In this document: positions 1 through 8,249 of the stretch, in pieces
Numbering within the stretch: position 1 is the first letter of the stretch
How the letters are laid out: the number at the start of each line of letters is the position of its first letter
Origin: CAZFUY01 sp964522445
GTDB lineage: Bacteria > Pseudomonadota > Gammaproteobacteria > SZUA-229
Direction: 5' to 3'
Assembly (NCBI GenBank): GCA_964522445.1
Contig: CAZFUY010000035.1
Location: 1 to 25,313 of the forward strand
DNA: 25,313 nucleotides
Translations under genes and position numbers: made by a program
Notes under the pieces: generated by a model
Seen by the model: the letters and a program-made list of their open reading frames with translations, nothing else
What the model was told of the DNA's origin: nothing
Databases searched by the model: none

Positions 1-594
1 AATATGCAGCCAGTTATGGACTTGCGTAAAAAATATCAGGAGCGTTTTGAGAAAAAATATGGCGTTCGTTTGGGCTTTATGTCGCTATTTATAAAGGCAA
101 CAATTGAAGCATTAAAACAGTTCCCTGCGGTTAATGCATCTATTGATGGTAATGATGTTGTTTATCATGGTTATTTTGATATTGGTGTGGCCGTGTCATC
201 GCCACGAGGTCTTGTAGTGCCGGTTATTCGAGATGTAGATCAAATGAATATGGCAGAAATTGAACTGGCAATTGCCGCCTATGTAGAAAAAGCAAAAAAT
301 AATAATATAGCTATTGAAGATATGTTGGGTGGAACTTTTACCCTGTCTAATGGTGGTGTATTTGGTTCGTTATTATCAACGCCAATATTAAATCCGCCTC
401 AGAGTGGTATTTTAGGTATGCATAAAATTCAACAGCGCCCCATTGTTGAAGACGGTGAAATTGTAGCAAGACCAATGATGTATTTAGCTTTGTCTTATGA
501 TCATAGAATTATTGATGGCAGTGAAGCGGTGCGATTCCTGGTGACTATAAAAGACTGTCTCGAAGATCCTGCGCGAATGGTTATAGGAATATAA
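1..594 (+). CDS. sucB: Dihydrolipoamide succinyltransferase, E2 of 2-oxoglutarate dehydrogenase (3' part)
   Basis: The reading frame is already open at base 1, so this is the C-terminal half of the gene; the lipoyl and E1/E3-binding domains lie outside the window. The 197 visible residues form the E2 acyltransferase catalytic domain and align by memory with E. coli SucB from its MDLRK segment to the end. Seen: the NASIDG and NPPQSGILGM motifs and the catalytic SYDHRIIDG signature (HxxxDG) about 30 residues from the C-terminus. E2 transfers the succinyl group from lipoate to CoA in the cytoplasmic complex. lpdA (E3) and sucCD follow on the same strand, which fixes the substrate as 2-oxoglutarate rather than pyruvate. 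The stop codon lies inside the first copy of a short tandem repeat. Confidence 0.97.
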   Translation, partial: NMQPVMDLRKKYQERFEKKYGVRLGFMSLFIKATIEALKQFPAVNASIDGNDVVYHGYFDIGVAVSSPRGLVVPVIRDVDQMNMAEIELAIAAYVEKAKNNNIAIEDMLGGTFTLSNGGVFGSLLSTPILNPPQSGILGMHKIQQRPIVEDGEIVARPMMYLALSYDHRIIDGSEAVRFLVTIKDCLEDPARMVIGI

Positions 595-639
595 AATCGG
601 GAATATAAAACCGGAATATAAGATTGGTAATATAAAATC
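586..639 (+). repeat. Four-copy 13-14 bp tandem repeat across the sucB stop codon
   Basis: Four imperfect head-to-tail copies of a unit close to GGAATATAAAATC lie at 586-598, 600-612, 613-625 and 626-639. The first copy contains the last sucB codons (Gly-Ile) and its TAA stop; the rest fill most of the 58-bp gap before lpdA. The copies differ at a few bases each. Slippage or duplication of the gene end is the simplest origin. Any effect on sucB-lpdA expression is conjecture. Confidence 0.85.
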
Positions 640-652
640 TCTGGATAAAAAA

Positions 653-2101
653 ATGTCAAAAAAATATGATGTGGTAGTTGTTGGTGGTGGCCCTGCTGGT
701 TATGTGGCAGCAATTCGTTGTGCTCAACTAGGTTTAAATACAGCCTGTGTAGATAACTGGGTTAATGCATCAGGTAAATCTGCATTAGGCGGCACCTGTT
801 TAAATGTGGGATGTATTCCTTCCAAGTCATTACTTGAATCGTCAGAATTATATTCACGTTGCCAGAAAGGTCTGGCTGAACACGGTGTTAAGGCAAAAGG
901 CGTAAGTCTTGATCTTGATGCCATGATGGCGCGTAAAAATAAAATTATTACAGAACTAACTGCTGGTATCGAAGCTTTATTTAAGGCAAATAAAATTGAC
1001 TGGATTCAGGGAAGAGGGAAACTGCTGGCCAATAATAGAATTGAAGTAACACCCAAAAATAATAAAACAGATATTATTGAAACAGAAAACATTATTCTTG
1101 CAACAGGTTCATCGTCTGTAGAAATACCCAGTGCGCCTTTAAATAATGAATTGATTGTTGATTCAACCGGTGCATTATCTTTTACAGAAGTACCAAAACG
1201 TTTAGGTGTTATTGGTGCAGGTGTTATTGGGCTGGAACTCGGAAGTGTCTGGGGAAGATTGGGTTCAGAGGTGGTTATTATTGAGGCACAGGATTGTTTT
1301 CTGCCGATGGCTGATGATGCAATTGCCAAGGACTCTATGCGTACCTTTAAAAAACAGGGCATGGATATTCGTTTAAATGCTCGTTTAATGAAAACAGAAA
1401 TAACAGGCAAGGGTAAAAAACAGCAGGTTGTGGTTCACTATCAGGATATTAAAGGTGATCATAAAGAAATTTTTGATAAATTAATTGTAGCCGTTGGCAG
1501 AAAGCCAAACAGTGACAATATATTTGATGAAGAAGCAGATCTGGATTTAGATGAGCGTGGTTTTATTCACGTTAATGATCAATGCGAAACATCACTGCCG
1601 GGTGTATATGCCATTGGTGATGTTGTGCGCGGCCCCATGCTGGCACATAAAGGTTCTGAAGAAGGCATAATGGTGGCAGAAATAATTGCTGGCAATCATG
1701 GCGAAGTTAATTATGATTTGATTCCGTCTGTTATTTATACTCATCCCGAAATTGCCTGGGTAGGTAAGAATGAGCAGCATTTAAAAACAGCAGGTGAGAG
1801 TTATAATGTTGGCATTTTTCCTTTTGCAGCAAGTGGCAGGGCGCGAGCATTAGGTGATACCACAGGTATGGTGAAAATATTATCGCATGCTGAAACAGAT
1901 CGTATATTGGGTGTTCATGTTTTTGGACCCCAGGCATCTGAATTAATTGCGCAAGCTGTTATTGCTATGGAAATGGGCGCAAGTTCTGAAGACATAGGTT
2001 TAACCATGTTTGCGCATCCAACATTATCGGAATCAATGCATGAAGCGGCACTGGCTGTAAGTGGAAGTGCGATACATATAGCGCAGAAAAAGAAGAAGTG
2101 A
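653..2101 (+). CDS. lpdA: Dihydrolipoyl dehydrogenase (E3)
   Basis: A flavoprotein of 482 residues, the usual family length. It reoxidises dihydrolipoamide on the E2 subunit with NAD+. Seen in order: an N-terminal FAD-binding GGGPAG motif (residues 11-16), the redox-active disulfide in GGTCLNVGCIPSK (C49 and C54), a central NAD-binding GAGVIGLELG motif, the second FAD contact in the YAIGDVVRGPMLAH region, and the C-terminal catalytic His-Glu pair in AHPTLSE (H455, E460). It ends in a short lysine run. It sits between sucB and sucC, so it serves the 2-oxoglutarate complex and possibly other lipoyl complexes. The start is preceded only by a weak GGAT. Gene call is firm. Confidence 0.97.
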   Translation: MSKKYDVVVVGGGPAGYVAAIRCAQLGLNTACVDNWVNASGKSALGGTCLNVGCIPSKSLLESSELYSRCQKGLAEHGVKAKGVSLDLDAMMARKNKIITELTAGIEALFKANKIDWIQGRGKLLANNRIEVTPKNNKTDIIETENIILATGSSSVEIPSAPLNNELIVDSTGALSFTEVPKRLGVIGAGVIGLELGSVWGRLGSEVVIIEAQDCFLPMADDAIAKDSMRTFKKQGMDIRLNARLMKTEITGKGKKQQVVVHYQDIKGDHKEIFDKLIVAVGRKPNSDNIFDEEADLDLDERGFIHVNDQCETSLPGVYAIGDVVRGPMLAHKGSEEGIMVAEIIAGNHGEVNYDLIPSVIYTHPEIAWVGKNEQHLKTAGESYNVGIFPFAASGRARALGDTTGMVKILSHAETDRILGVHVFGPQASELIAQAVIAMEMGASSEDIGLTMFAHPTLSESMHEAALAVSGSAIHIAQKKKK

Positions 2102-2165
2102 TTTTAGTCCATAAATAAACGCAAAAATATTTTGTCTTTTTATTCGCAGTGGCGGAGTAATAACA

Positions 2166-3335
2166 ATGAATTTACATGAATTCCAATCCAAACATTTATT
2201 TGAAAAATATGGCATGCCAGTACCGAATAATCGAGTGGTTAGTTCTGTTGCTGATGTGCATGCAGCAATTGATGCGCTGGATACTGATAAATGGGCGGTT
2301 AAGGCGCAGGTGCATGCAGGTGGCCGTGGTAAAGCAGGCGGCGTAAAAATTATTGATAAAGTGGATGATGTTTCTCATTTTGTGGGCCAAATGCTAGGCA
2401 CAAATCTGGTGACCTTTCAGACAAATGCGGATGGTCAGCCCATTCATCATATGCTCATTGAAGAAACCTGTAATATTGATCGAGAATTATATTTAGGTGC
2501 AATTATTGATCGTGCAACACGCCGGGTTGTTATTATGGCTTCGACTGAAGGCGGTGTTGAAATTGAAAAAGTAGCAGAGGAAACGCCAGAGAAAATTCTA
2601 AGAACAACAGTTGATCCCATGCTGGGGTTAATGCCGTATCAATGCCGTAAACTGGCATTTGGTTTAGGTCTGGAAGGTAATCAGATAAAACAGTTCACAA
2701 AATTATTGTCAGGTCTTGCAAAATTATTTATTGATAAAGATTTAAGTCTGGTAGAAATTAATCCGCTGGTTGTCACCAAAGAAGGCAATTTATTATGTCT
2801 GGATGGAAAAATAAATGTTGATGATAATGCTTTATACCGCCAGCCAGATTTAATGGAAATGCGAGATTCGACTCAGGAAGATGAAAGAGAAAATCGTGCT
2901 AAGGAATGGGATCTTAATTATATTGCCTTAGATGGCAGTATTGGTTGTATGGTAAATGGTGCGGGTCTGGCTATGGCAACTATGGACTTAATTAAGTTGC
3001 ATGGTGGTGATCCCGCAAACTTTTTAGATGTCGGTGGTGGTGCGACCAAAGAACGCGTTGCTGAAGCGTTTAAAATAATTTTATCAGATGGTAATGTAAA
3101 AACGGTTTTAGTTAATATTTTTGGTGGCATAGTGCGTTGTGATTTAATTGCAGAAGGTATTATAGGTGCAGTTGAAGAAGTGGGCGTTGAGATTCCCATT
3201 GTTGTTCGGCTTGAAGGAAATAATGCAGAAACAGGCTCTAAAATTTTACAGGGAAGTGGTTTAAATATTATTGCGGCACAAGGTTTAACTGATGCTGCAC
3301 AAAAAGCAGTTGCAGCAGCAGGAGACAAATCATGA
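2166..3335 (+). CDS. sucC: Succinyl-CoA synthetase beta subunit (ADP-forming)
   Basis: 389 residues, the normal length. With SucD it converts succinyl-CoA to succinate while making ATP in the TCA cycle. The N-terminal ATP-grasp region carries QVHAGGRGKAGG (residues 48-59). The C-terminal half has EINPLVV, the FLDVGGGATKERV segment, the GGIVRCD motif of the ligase domain and a conserved RLEGNNAE. Near-colinear with E. coli SucC from memory. GGAG about 8 bases before the ATG gives a good ribosome site. The last codons overlap the sucD start by 4 bases. Confidence 0.97.
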   Translation: MNLHEFQSKHLFEKYGMPVPNNRVVSSVADVHAAIDALDTDKWAVKAQVHAGGRGKAGGVKIIDKVDDVSHFVGQMLGTNLVTFQTNADGQPIHHMLIEETCNIDRELYLGAIIDRATRRVVIMASTEGGVEIEKVAEETPEKILRTTVDPMLGLMPYQCRKLAFGLGLEGNQIKQFTKLLSGLAKLFIDKDLSLVEINPLVVTKEGNLLCLDGKINVDDNALYRQPDLMEMRDSTQEDERENRAKEWDLNYIALDGSIGCMVNGAGLAMATMDLIKLHGGDPANFLDVGGGATKERVAEAFKIILSDGNVKTVLVNIFGGIVRCDLIAEGIIGAVEEVGVEIPIVVRLEGNNAETGSKILQGSGLNIIAAQGLTDAAQKAVAAAGDKS

Positions 3336-4207
3336 GTGTTTTAATTAACAGTGAAACAAAAGTTATTTGTCAGGGGTTTACTGGTAAACAGGGGACTTTT
3401 CATTCTGAGCAGGCCATTGCTTACGGAACAAAAATGGTGGGTGGTGTAACGCCAGGAAAAGGCGGTCAAATGCATCTGGATCTGCCGGTATTTAATACAG
3501 TAAAAGAAGCAGTAACCAATACAGCTGCAACAGCCTCTGTTATTTATGTGCCCGCCCCTTTTTGTAAAGACTCAATTCTTGAAGCAGTTGATGCGGGCAT
3601 TGAACTTATTGTCTGTATTACAGAAGGTATTCCAACACTCGATATGATGGAAGTAAAAATTGCTGTTGATAATGCAGGCACACGATTAATTGGCCCTAAC
3701 TGTCCGGGTATTATTACCCCTGATGAATGTAAGATTGGTATTATGCCGGGTTCAATCCATCAGGCTGGTAAGGTTGGTGTAGTTTCAAGATCGGGCACAT
3801 TAACTTATGAAGCAGTAAAACAAACCAGTGATTTAGGTTTTGGTCAGAGTACCTGTATTGGTATAGGTGGTGATCCAATTCCGGGAACTAATTTTATAGA
3901 TTGTTTGCAGCTGTTTGAAAATGATCCGGAAACAGAAGCTATTTTAATGGTGGGCGAAATTGGTGGTACGGCAGAAGAAGAAGCTGCCGAATTTATTCAG
4001 ACTAATGTTAGTAAACCAGTGACTGCGTTTATTGCTGGGGGTACTGCGCCAAAAGGAAAACGCATGGGACATGCCGGTGCAATTATTGCAGGAGGCAAGG
4101 GCACGGCTGAAGAAAAATTTGCTGCACTTGAAAAAGCCGGTGTTAATACGGTGAGATCGCCCGCTGATCTTGGCAAAGGCGTGGCTGAAGCAACAGGCTG
4201 GAAATAA
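3332..4207 (+). CDS. sucD: Succinyl-CoA synthetase alpha subunit
   Basis: 291 residues. This subunit binds CoA in its N-terminal Rossmann domain (GFTGKQGTFHSEQAI near residues 16-30) and carries the phosphorylated histidine, here H247 in GHAGAIIAGG, which passes phosphate to the beta subunit. Also seen: IGPNCPG and SRSGTLTYE, both family signatures. The ATG overlaps the sucC stop as ATGA, with AGGAG 7 bases upstream inside sucC, so the two subunits are translationally coupled. A hairpin follows within 10 bases of the stop, so this is probably the last gene of the operon. Confidence 0.97.
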   Translation: MSVLINSETKVICQGFTGKQGTFHSEQAIAYGTKMVGGVTPGKGGQMHLDLPVFNTVKEAVTNTAATASVIYVPAPFCKDSILEAVDAGIELIVCITEGIPTLDMMEVKIAVDNAGTRLIGPNCPGIITPDECKIGIMPGSIHQAGKVGVVSRSGTLTYEAVKQTSDLGFGQSTCIGIGGDPIPGTNFIDCLQLFENDPETEAILMVGEIGGTAEEEAAEFIQTNVSKPVTAFIAGGTAPKGKRMGHAGAIIAGGKGTAEEKFAALEKAGVNTVRSPADLGKGVAEATGWK

Positions 4208-4212
4208 TTTTT

Positions 4213-4262
4213 ATGCAGGGGATTGCGAGCTAATGCTCGCGCCTGCAATAGAAATATTTTTT
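4213..4262 (+). terminator. Hairpin and T-run after sucD
   Basis: A two-part stem follows the sucD stop: TGCAGG (4214-4219) pairs with CCTGCA (4242-4247), and inside it GCGAGC (4225-4230) pairs with GCTCGC (4235-4240) across a TAAT loop. A run of six T follows about 10 bases after the stem, further than in a textbook terminator. It separates sucCD from the oppositely oriented gene at 4272. Confidence 0.55.
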
Positions 4263-4271
4263 CTATAAATT

Positions 4272-4751
4272 TTAAAGTAAATGAAAGTCTTCAAGTTTTA
4301 TGTATCGTGTATCATCGCATGAGAACGCAAGTCCAATATAACCATTCATTATATTAATCGATGCATTGCGTAGCTCACTATTGTTAGATTGCTCCCTTAA
4401 TATTTTCAATGTTTTTAGAACAGGTAAAACCTGGTCTTTCTTAATGCAGGTGTGTAGCTTTGATTCCAGTGAAACAAAGTGGCGCATAAAATCATCCGAG
4501 AAAATTTCTTCTGCATGGTATATTTGATAGCTGTAGGGGTTGTCAAATGTCCAGCAAATAAGTTGGCTGCTGGCAAAGTGAATGGATAGATGAAACACAC
4601 CTTTGTTAAGGATTAACTTCCTGGCGATATCAATAAGCTCATCAAGTCGGTCATCAAAATGATTTGATGCTGCTCTAGCTTTTGGAAAATATTTTGGAGT
4701 GTGATGTGGCGGTGTTTGCTTGTTTGCAAACACGATATTATTCGTCTGCAT
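4272..4751 (-). CDS. Protein of unknown function, 159 residues
   Basis: I do not recognise this protein. It has 159 residues, no signal peptide and no obvious membrane segment. The first 30 residues are polar and proline-rich; the rest looks like a soluble alpha/beta domain with aromatic patches (ICWTFDNPYSYQIYHAEE near residues 65-82). Cysteines are scattered with no metal-binding spacing. The start is supported by AAGGAAC about 6 bases upstream, and the frame is long for such AT-rich DNA. It lies 69 bp downstream of the SRPBCC gene on the same strand and may be its own unit or the last gene of that block. It converges with sucD. Confidence 0.6.
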   Translation of the reverse strand: MQTNNIVFANKQTPPHHTPKYFPKARAASNHFDDRLDELIDIARKLILNKGVFHLSIHFASSQLICWTFDNPYSYQIYHAEEIFSDDFMRHFVSLESKLHTCIKKDQVLPVLKTLKILREQSNNSELRNASINIMNGYIGLAFSCDDTRYIKLEDFHLL

Positions 4752-4820
4752 GTTTGTTCCTTAAGTATTAGTTATCTTAAATAACTATTTTAAGGAAAAA
4801 TATGACAGAAAAATGACAAA

Positions 4821-5387
4821 TCACCTCTGTTTTGATGAATTATTGTTGCTTTCTCTCATACTGGTTTTTGCTTCAAGGGCAAATTTATTCTTTAGTGACC
4901 TCAGGAAGGTTTCTATATCATTGGAGTGACCTGTAAAGAAGTGGGCAATAACGCGGAAGAGGAAATTATGTATTTCATCTTCCTGAGTGACTTTTAGCGT
5001 TATTCCTTTTTTATTGTAATCTGTGTCAGGAATTATGTCATAAGTACGCCTGTAGTTGACATCCATTGTGTTGTCATCCGTTTGTATAACAAGCTGAACA
5101 TTAGGAGAATGTTCAATGATAATAAAAGGTACGGTATTGCCATCTGCATCAACCTCTTTCCATGACTGATAACCACCCTTTTCGGGTAGTTCTTTTATGG
5201 CGTAGACATCTTCGTGCCATTCTGGATACTTGTCATGCTGAATAATAGTAAACCAGATTTCAGGCGCTGTTTTATTATAATGTTCACTGATGCTAACAGT
5301 ATGTTTTATAGGAATAGTGTAGCCATACCATAATATTAGACTGATAAAACTGGTCAGTAATGTAAAGATAATTAAAGTACGCTTCAT
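4821..5387 (-). CDS. Membrane-anchored SRPBCC (START-like) domain protein
   Basis: 188 residues. An N-terminal hydrophobic helix (about residues 4-24, after MKR) is a signal anchor or uncleaved signal, so the rest should face the periplasm. The remainder resembles the SRPBCC/polyketide cyclase-dehydrase fold, which binds hydrophobic ligands: an early HTVSISEHYNKTAPEIWFTI strand-helix, a DKYPEWHEDV segment, then alternating strands and a long C-terminal amphipathic helix (IETFLRSLKNKFALEAK). The family call comes from the segment pattern, not a catalytic motif; the ligand is unknown. The polar tail (NNNSSKQR) looks disordered. It follows the 2OG oxygenase gene by 18 bp and is probably co-transcribed with it. 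No clear Shine-Dalgarno is seen. Confidence 0.65.
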   Translation of the reverse strand: MKRTLIIFTLLTSFISLILWYGYTIPIKHTVSISEHYNKTAPEIWFTIIQHDKYPEWHEDVYAIKELPEKGGYQSWKEVDADGNTVPFIIIEHSPNVQLVIQTDDNTMDVNYRRTYDIIPDTDYNKKGITLKVTQEDEIHNFLFRVIAHFFTGHSNDIETFLRSLKNKFALEAKTSMRESNNNSSKQR

Positions 5388-5405
5388 GATTTCTAATTTA
5401 GATCC

Positions 5406-5927
5406 CTATTCAATTGGTCCAATATTTATACCCAGTGATAAACGCATATCCTGGCTTTTATTTTCAGTTACTTCGTGAATTATGTCAGGTGGGAAAAAGG
5501 CAAACATGCCTTCTTCTGGCTCAACTGTTGTTGTAAATTGCTTATGCCTCATTATTAACTGGCCAGATTGAGGCGGTATTCGCACATAGTATACAGCAGA
5601 TAGCAATTCGTCGTCGTCATCATGAGTATGCGCTGTTGTTGAATGGCCTGGCCCCATGCCATTAAACCAGAGGCCTGCTTTAAGCTGTGATACGGGTTTG
5701 TTAAGTATTTGAGAGGCAAAATTAATGACCTGTTCCAAAACAATGTGTTTTTCCGGAATTCTATTTCCATCAATATAGATATTTTCATAGCGGCCATCGA
5801 AGAAGTGGCTGCGCTTGATATCTGTATCATTCATGTGATCCACAAAACCATCAAATAATGCTTTGTTCACTGAGTCGGCGTTGTCAATTTTTGCTGAGTA
5901 TAGTGTGGGGTGCTGTAATAAATTCAT
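5406..5927 (-). CDS. Putative 2-oxoglutarate/Fe(II)-dependent oxygenase
   Basis: 173 residues from the chosen ATG at 5927. A longer frame reaches 6035 but would overlap the upstream acetyltransferase gene by about 100 bp, and its extra residues do not look like this family, so the short start is preferred. The protein matches the cupin-like 2OG oxygenase family (PF13759 type): HTHDDDD supplies the HxD iron ligands (H102, D104), LSAVYYV is the following strand, GMFAFFPPDIIHEV supplies the second histidine (H151), and R162 in MRLSLGIN is placed to bind the 2-oxoglutarate carboxylate. The substrate is unknown. It starts 4 bases after the acetyltransferase stop, so the two are coupled. Confidence 0.75.
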   Translation of the reverse strand: MNLLQHPTLYSAKIDNADSVNKALFDGFVDHMNDTDIKRSHFFDGRYENIYIDGNRIPEKHIVLEQVINFASQILNKPVSQLKAGLWFNGMGPGHSTTAHTHDDDDELLSAVYYVRIPPQSGQLIMRHKQFTTTVEPEEGMFAFFPPDIIHEVTENKSQDMRLSLGINIGPIE

Positions 5928-5931
5928 TTCA

Positions 5932-6414
5932 TTAACCTGTATTTTGTGATATTTCGTATGACATAATATCAACCAGTTCATAATGATAGCGAGTCTGATG
6001 GAATGATTTCCAGCCGCGTTGAGCATAAAAATCATACTGATCCGGGGTAAATAGAAACAGTCTGTTGTATCCCAGCTGTCTGCACTGGCTGATTATTTTT
6101 TTAATTAAGGCTGTTGCTACGCCCCGTTTTCTGTATTCGGGGGCTACAAAAACACTGGCAAGCCAGGGACCATAGTCTGCATAGTCTTCCATGTCATTGT
6201 CAACAAGACTGGCTGACCCCATAAGTTCATTATTAAGCAGAGCAACGCAGGTAGTAGGAATATGCGCTCTGGCGGGGTGGTCTTTCATAAAATTTATGCG
6301 TTTCTGAGTTGTTAAATGTGGGCTGATATTAAACCAGTGGTTCTGCTGCCATAGGGCTAAGGCAGGAATATGTTGCTGATGATTAGCCAGGTAATCTATT
6401 GATATTGATTTCAT
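5932..6414 (-). CDS. GNAT-family N-acetyltransferase
   Basis: 160 residues, the usual size of a single GNAT domain. These enzymes move an acetyl group from acetyl-CoA to an amine. Seen: the strand-helix core LASVFVAPEYRKRGVATALI, whose R/QxxGxG/A acetyl-CoA loop reads RKRGVA (residues 95-100), and near the end FYAQRGWKSF, the usual last-strand motif with a candidate catalytic tyrosine at 130. The substrate cannot be predicted. It is the first gene of a minus-strand series (GNAT, 2OG oxygenase, SRPBCC) and is divergent from cmoA across 49 bp. Confidence 0.85.
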   Translation of the reverse strand: MKSISIDYLANHQQHIPALALWQQNHWFNISPHLTTQKRINFMKDHPARAHIPTTCVALLNNELMGSASLVDNDMEDYADYGPWLASVFVAPEYRKRGVATALIKKIISQCRQLGYNRLFLFTPDQYDFYAQRGWKSFHQTRYHYELVDIMSYEISQNTG

Positions 6415-6463
6415 CTGAATAGTGTAAAATAAATGGCTGTAAAAGAAACCATTTCAACCGCTT

Positions 6464-7201
6464 ATGTCTGATAAATTAAACCAGGATGCGCTTTATGCCG
6501 AGCCTAGAGAAGCAATAACCGATTTTGTTTTTGACAGGTCTGTGGTGCGTATTTTTAAAGATATGATAGGTCGTTCAGTGCCAGGTTACAGTACCCTGCT
6601 GTCAATGATACCTGTGCTGGTAAGAAAATATAATCAGCCTGATAGCTGTTGTTATGATCTTGGTTGCTCTTTAGGTGCAGCTACATTGGCAATGCGGCAT
6701 TCAATAAATAAAGAAAATGTGAAAATAATTGCTGTAGATAATTCACAGCCAATGATTAATCAATGTGCAGAATATATTGCACAGGATAATGCCCAGCTCC
6801 CGGTTGAATTAAAATGCGCTAATGTGCAGGATGTATTAATTAAAAATGCGTCAATAGTTGTGATGAATTTTACGTTGCAATTTATAGAACAGAATGAACG
6901 TCTGGCGCTTATTAAAAATATATATCAGGGTTTAAATTCTGGTGGTGTTTTTCTAATATCAGAAAAAATTAAATTTAATAATGCTGATGATCAGACATTA
7001 ATTACAGACTTACACCATGAATTTAAAAAAGCGAATGGTTATAGTGATCTTGAAATTATTCAGAAACGTTCGGCGTTAGAAAATATATTAATTCCTGAGA
7101 CAATTATTCATCATAAAGATAGATTAGAAAAAGCAGGTTTTAAACAGAGCATGGTCTGGTTTCAATGTTTTAATTTTATTTCTATTTTGGCTATTAAATA
7201 A
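6464..7201 (+). CDS. cmoA: Carboxy-S-adenosyl-L-methionine synthase
   Basis: 245 residues (E. coli CmoA has 247). It makes carboxy-SAM from SAM and prephenate, which CmoB uses to modify uridine-34 of several tRNAs. Seen: RSVPGYS near residue 37, the SAM-binding YDLGCSLGAAT (64-74), the NFTLQF segment, and a C-terminal HHxFKxANGYSxLEIxQKR block typical of CmoA. No convincing Shine-Dalgarno precedes the ATG, but the N-terminus aligns with the family start. cmoB follows after 3 bases. Confidence 0.96.
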   Translation: MSDKLNQDALYAEPREAITDFVFDRSVVRIFKDMIGRSVPGYSTLLSMIPVLVRKYNQPDSCCYDLGCSLGAATLAMRHSINKENVKIIAVDNSQPMINQCAEYIAQDNAQLPVELKCANVQDVLIKNASIVVMNFTLQFIEQNERLALIKNIYQGLNSGGVFLISEKIKFNNADDQTLITDLHHEFKKANGYSDLEIIQKRSALENILIPETIIHHKDRLEKAGFKQSMVWFQCFNFISILAIK

Positions 7202-7204
7202 TAA

Positions 7205-8173
7205 ATGAAATACGATGTTTTAATAAAACTAATGAAAGATCATGGCATGGAGCAGTGGGCAGATGTGCTTGATGAGCAAATAAAAAATGGACTGGATGAA
7301 AGTCGTCATGGCACTTTGTCTAAATGGCAGGCTGTTTTAAATAAACTGCCAGAAATTAATGCTGAACAGCTGGATTTTAATTCATCATCGATTGCAGTTT
7401 TAAACTCTAAAATATCTGAAGCAGAACAGGATAATATAAAGAGCTTATTTCAGCAGCTTATGCCCTGGAGAAAAGGCCCTTATAATATACATGGCGTTTA
7501 TATAAATACTGAATGGCATTCAGACTGGAAATGGGATCGACTGGAAAAATATATACAGCCGCTAAAAAACCGTACCGTTTTAGATGTGGGCTGTGGTAAT
7601 GGTTATCATGGTTGGCGAATGCTGGGTGCTGGTGCTGAGCTGGTAGTGGGAATAGATCCCTCTGCCTTGTTTGTAATGCAACACCAGGCAGTAAAACATT
7701 TTATGGGTGATTATCCTTTTTTTGTTTTGCCCGTGGGTATAGATGATGTCCCAGATAAGTTAAAAGCATTTGATACAGTTTTTTCTATGGGCGTTTTGTA
7801 TCATCGTCGATCACCTGTTGATCATTTAATGCAATTAAAAGATTGCTTAAAGTCGGGCGGCGAACTGGTTTTAGAAACCCTGGTAATTGATGGCGATAAA
7901 AATCAGGCATTAGTGCCACAAGATCGTTATGCAAAAATGCGCAATGTCTGGTTTATTCCCAGTTGTGATGCAATTAAGTTATGGTTAGAACGTTGTGGGT
8001 TTAAAAATATTAAAGTTGTTGATGTGAATATAACAACGATTGAAGAACAGCGTTCTACAGAATGGATGCAATTTGAATCCCTTAAAGATTTTTTAAATGC
8101 AGATGATCTGTCTTTAACCATTGAGGGTTATCCTGCACCTAAACGAGCGGTATTTACTGCAATTGCGCCATAA
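7205..8173 (+). CDS. cmoB: tRNA U34 carboxymethyltransferase
   Basis: 322 residues (E. coli 323). It transfers the carboxymethyl group of carboxy-SAM to 5-hydroxyuridine-34, giving cmo5U, which widens wobble decoding. Seen: LMPWRKGPYNIHGVYI (85-100), the WRSDWKW-like segment WHSDWKWDR, the Rossmann motif VLDVGCGNGYH (125-135), FDTVFSMGVLYHRRSP, and the C-terminal EGYPAPKRAV. It starts 3 bases after the cmoA stop and lacks a clear Shine-Dalgarno, so it may depend on coupling to cmoA. A hairpin repeat follows the stop. Confidence 0.96.
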   Translation: MKYDVLIKLMKDHGMEQWADVLDEQIKNGLDESRHGTLSKWQAVLNKLPEINAEQLDFNSSSIAVLNSKISEAEQDNIKSLFQQLMPWRKGPYNIHGVYINTEWHSDWKWDRLEKYIQPLKNRTVLDVGCGNGYHGWRMLGAGAELVVGIDPSALFVMQHQAVKHFMGDYPFFVLPVGIDDVPDKLKAFDTVFSMGVLYHRRSPVDHLMQLKDCLKSGGELVLETLVIDGDKNQALVPQDRYAKMRNVWFIPSCDAIKLWLERCGFKNIKVVDVNITTIEEQRSTEWMQFESLKDFLNADDLSLTIEGYPAPKRAVFTAIAP

Positions 8174-8183
8174 TTTTTAAGCC

Positions 8184-8216
8184 CCCTCTCCCTCAGGGAG
8201 AGGGTTGGGGTGAGGG
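8184..8216 (+). repeat. CCCTCTCCC hairpin repeat, copy 1
   Basis: A perfect 9-bp stem, CCCTCTCCC (8184-8192) and GGGAGAGGG (8196-8204), encloses a 3-base loop and is followed by TTGGGGTGAGGG. The same stem recurs at 16530-16550. From memory, this G/C-rich motif is a common dispersed intergenic repeat in proteobacteria. No T-run follows, so it is not a typical terminator, though it may protect or end the cmoAB transcript. Confidence 0.8.
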
Positions 8217-8249
8217 TGGTTTAAGAGTGACAATGAAGTGCTACAATGA

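Noticed and set aside
2918..3328. 136-residue frame antisense to sucC
   Set aside because: Low-complexity reverse reading of a conserved gene, with no ribosome site or family.
5928..6035. N-terminal extension of the 2OG oxygenase frame
   Set aside because: It lies inside the acetyltransferase gene, reads as its shadow, and the family-like sequence begins at the ATG at 5927.
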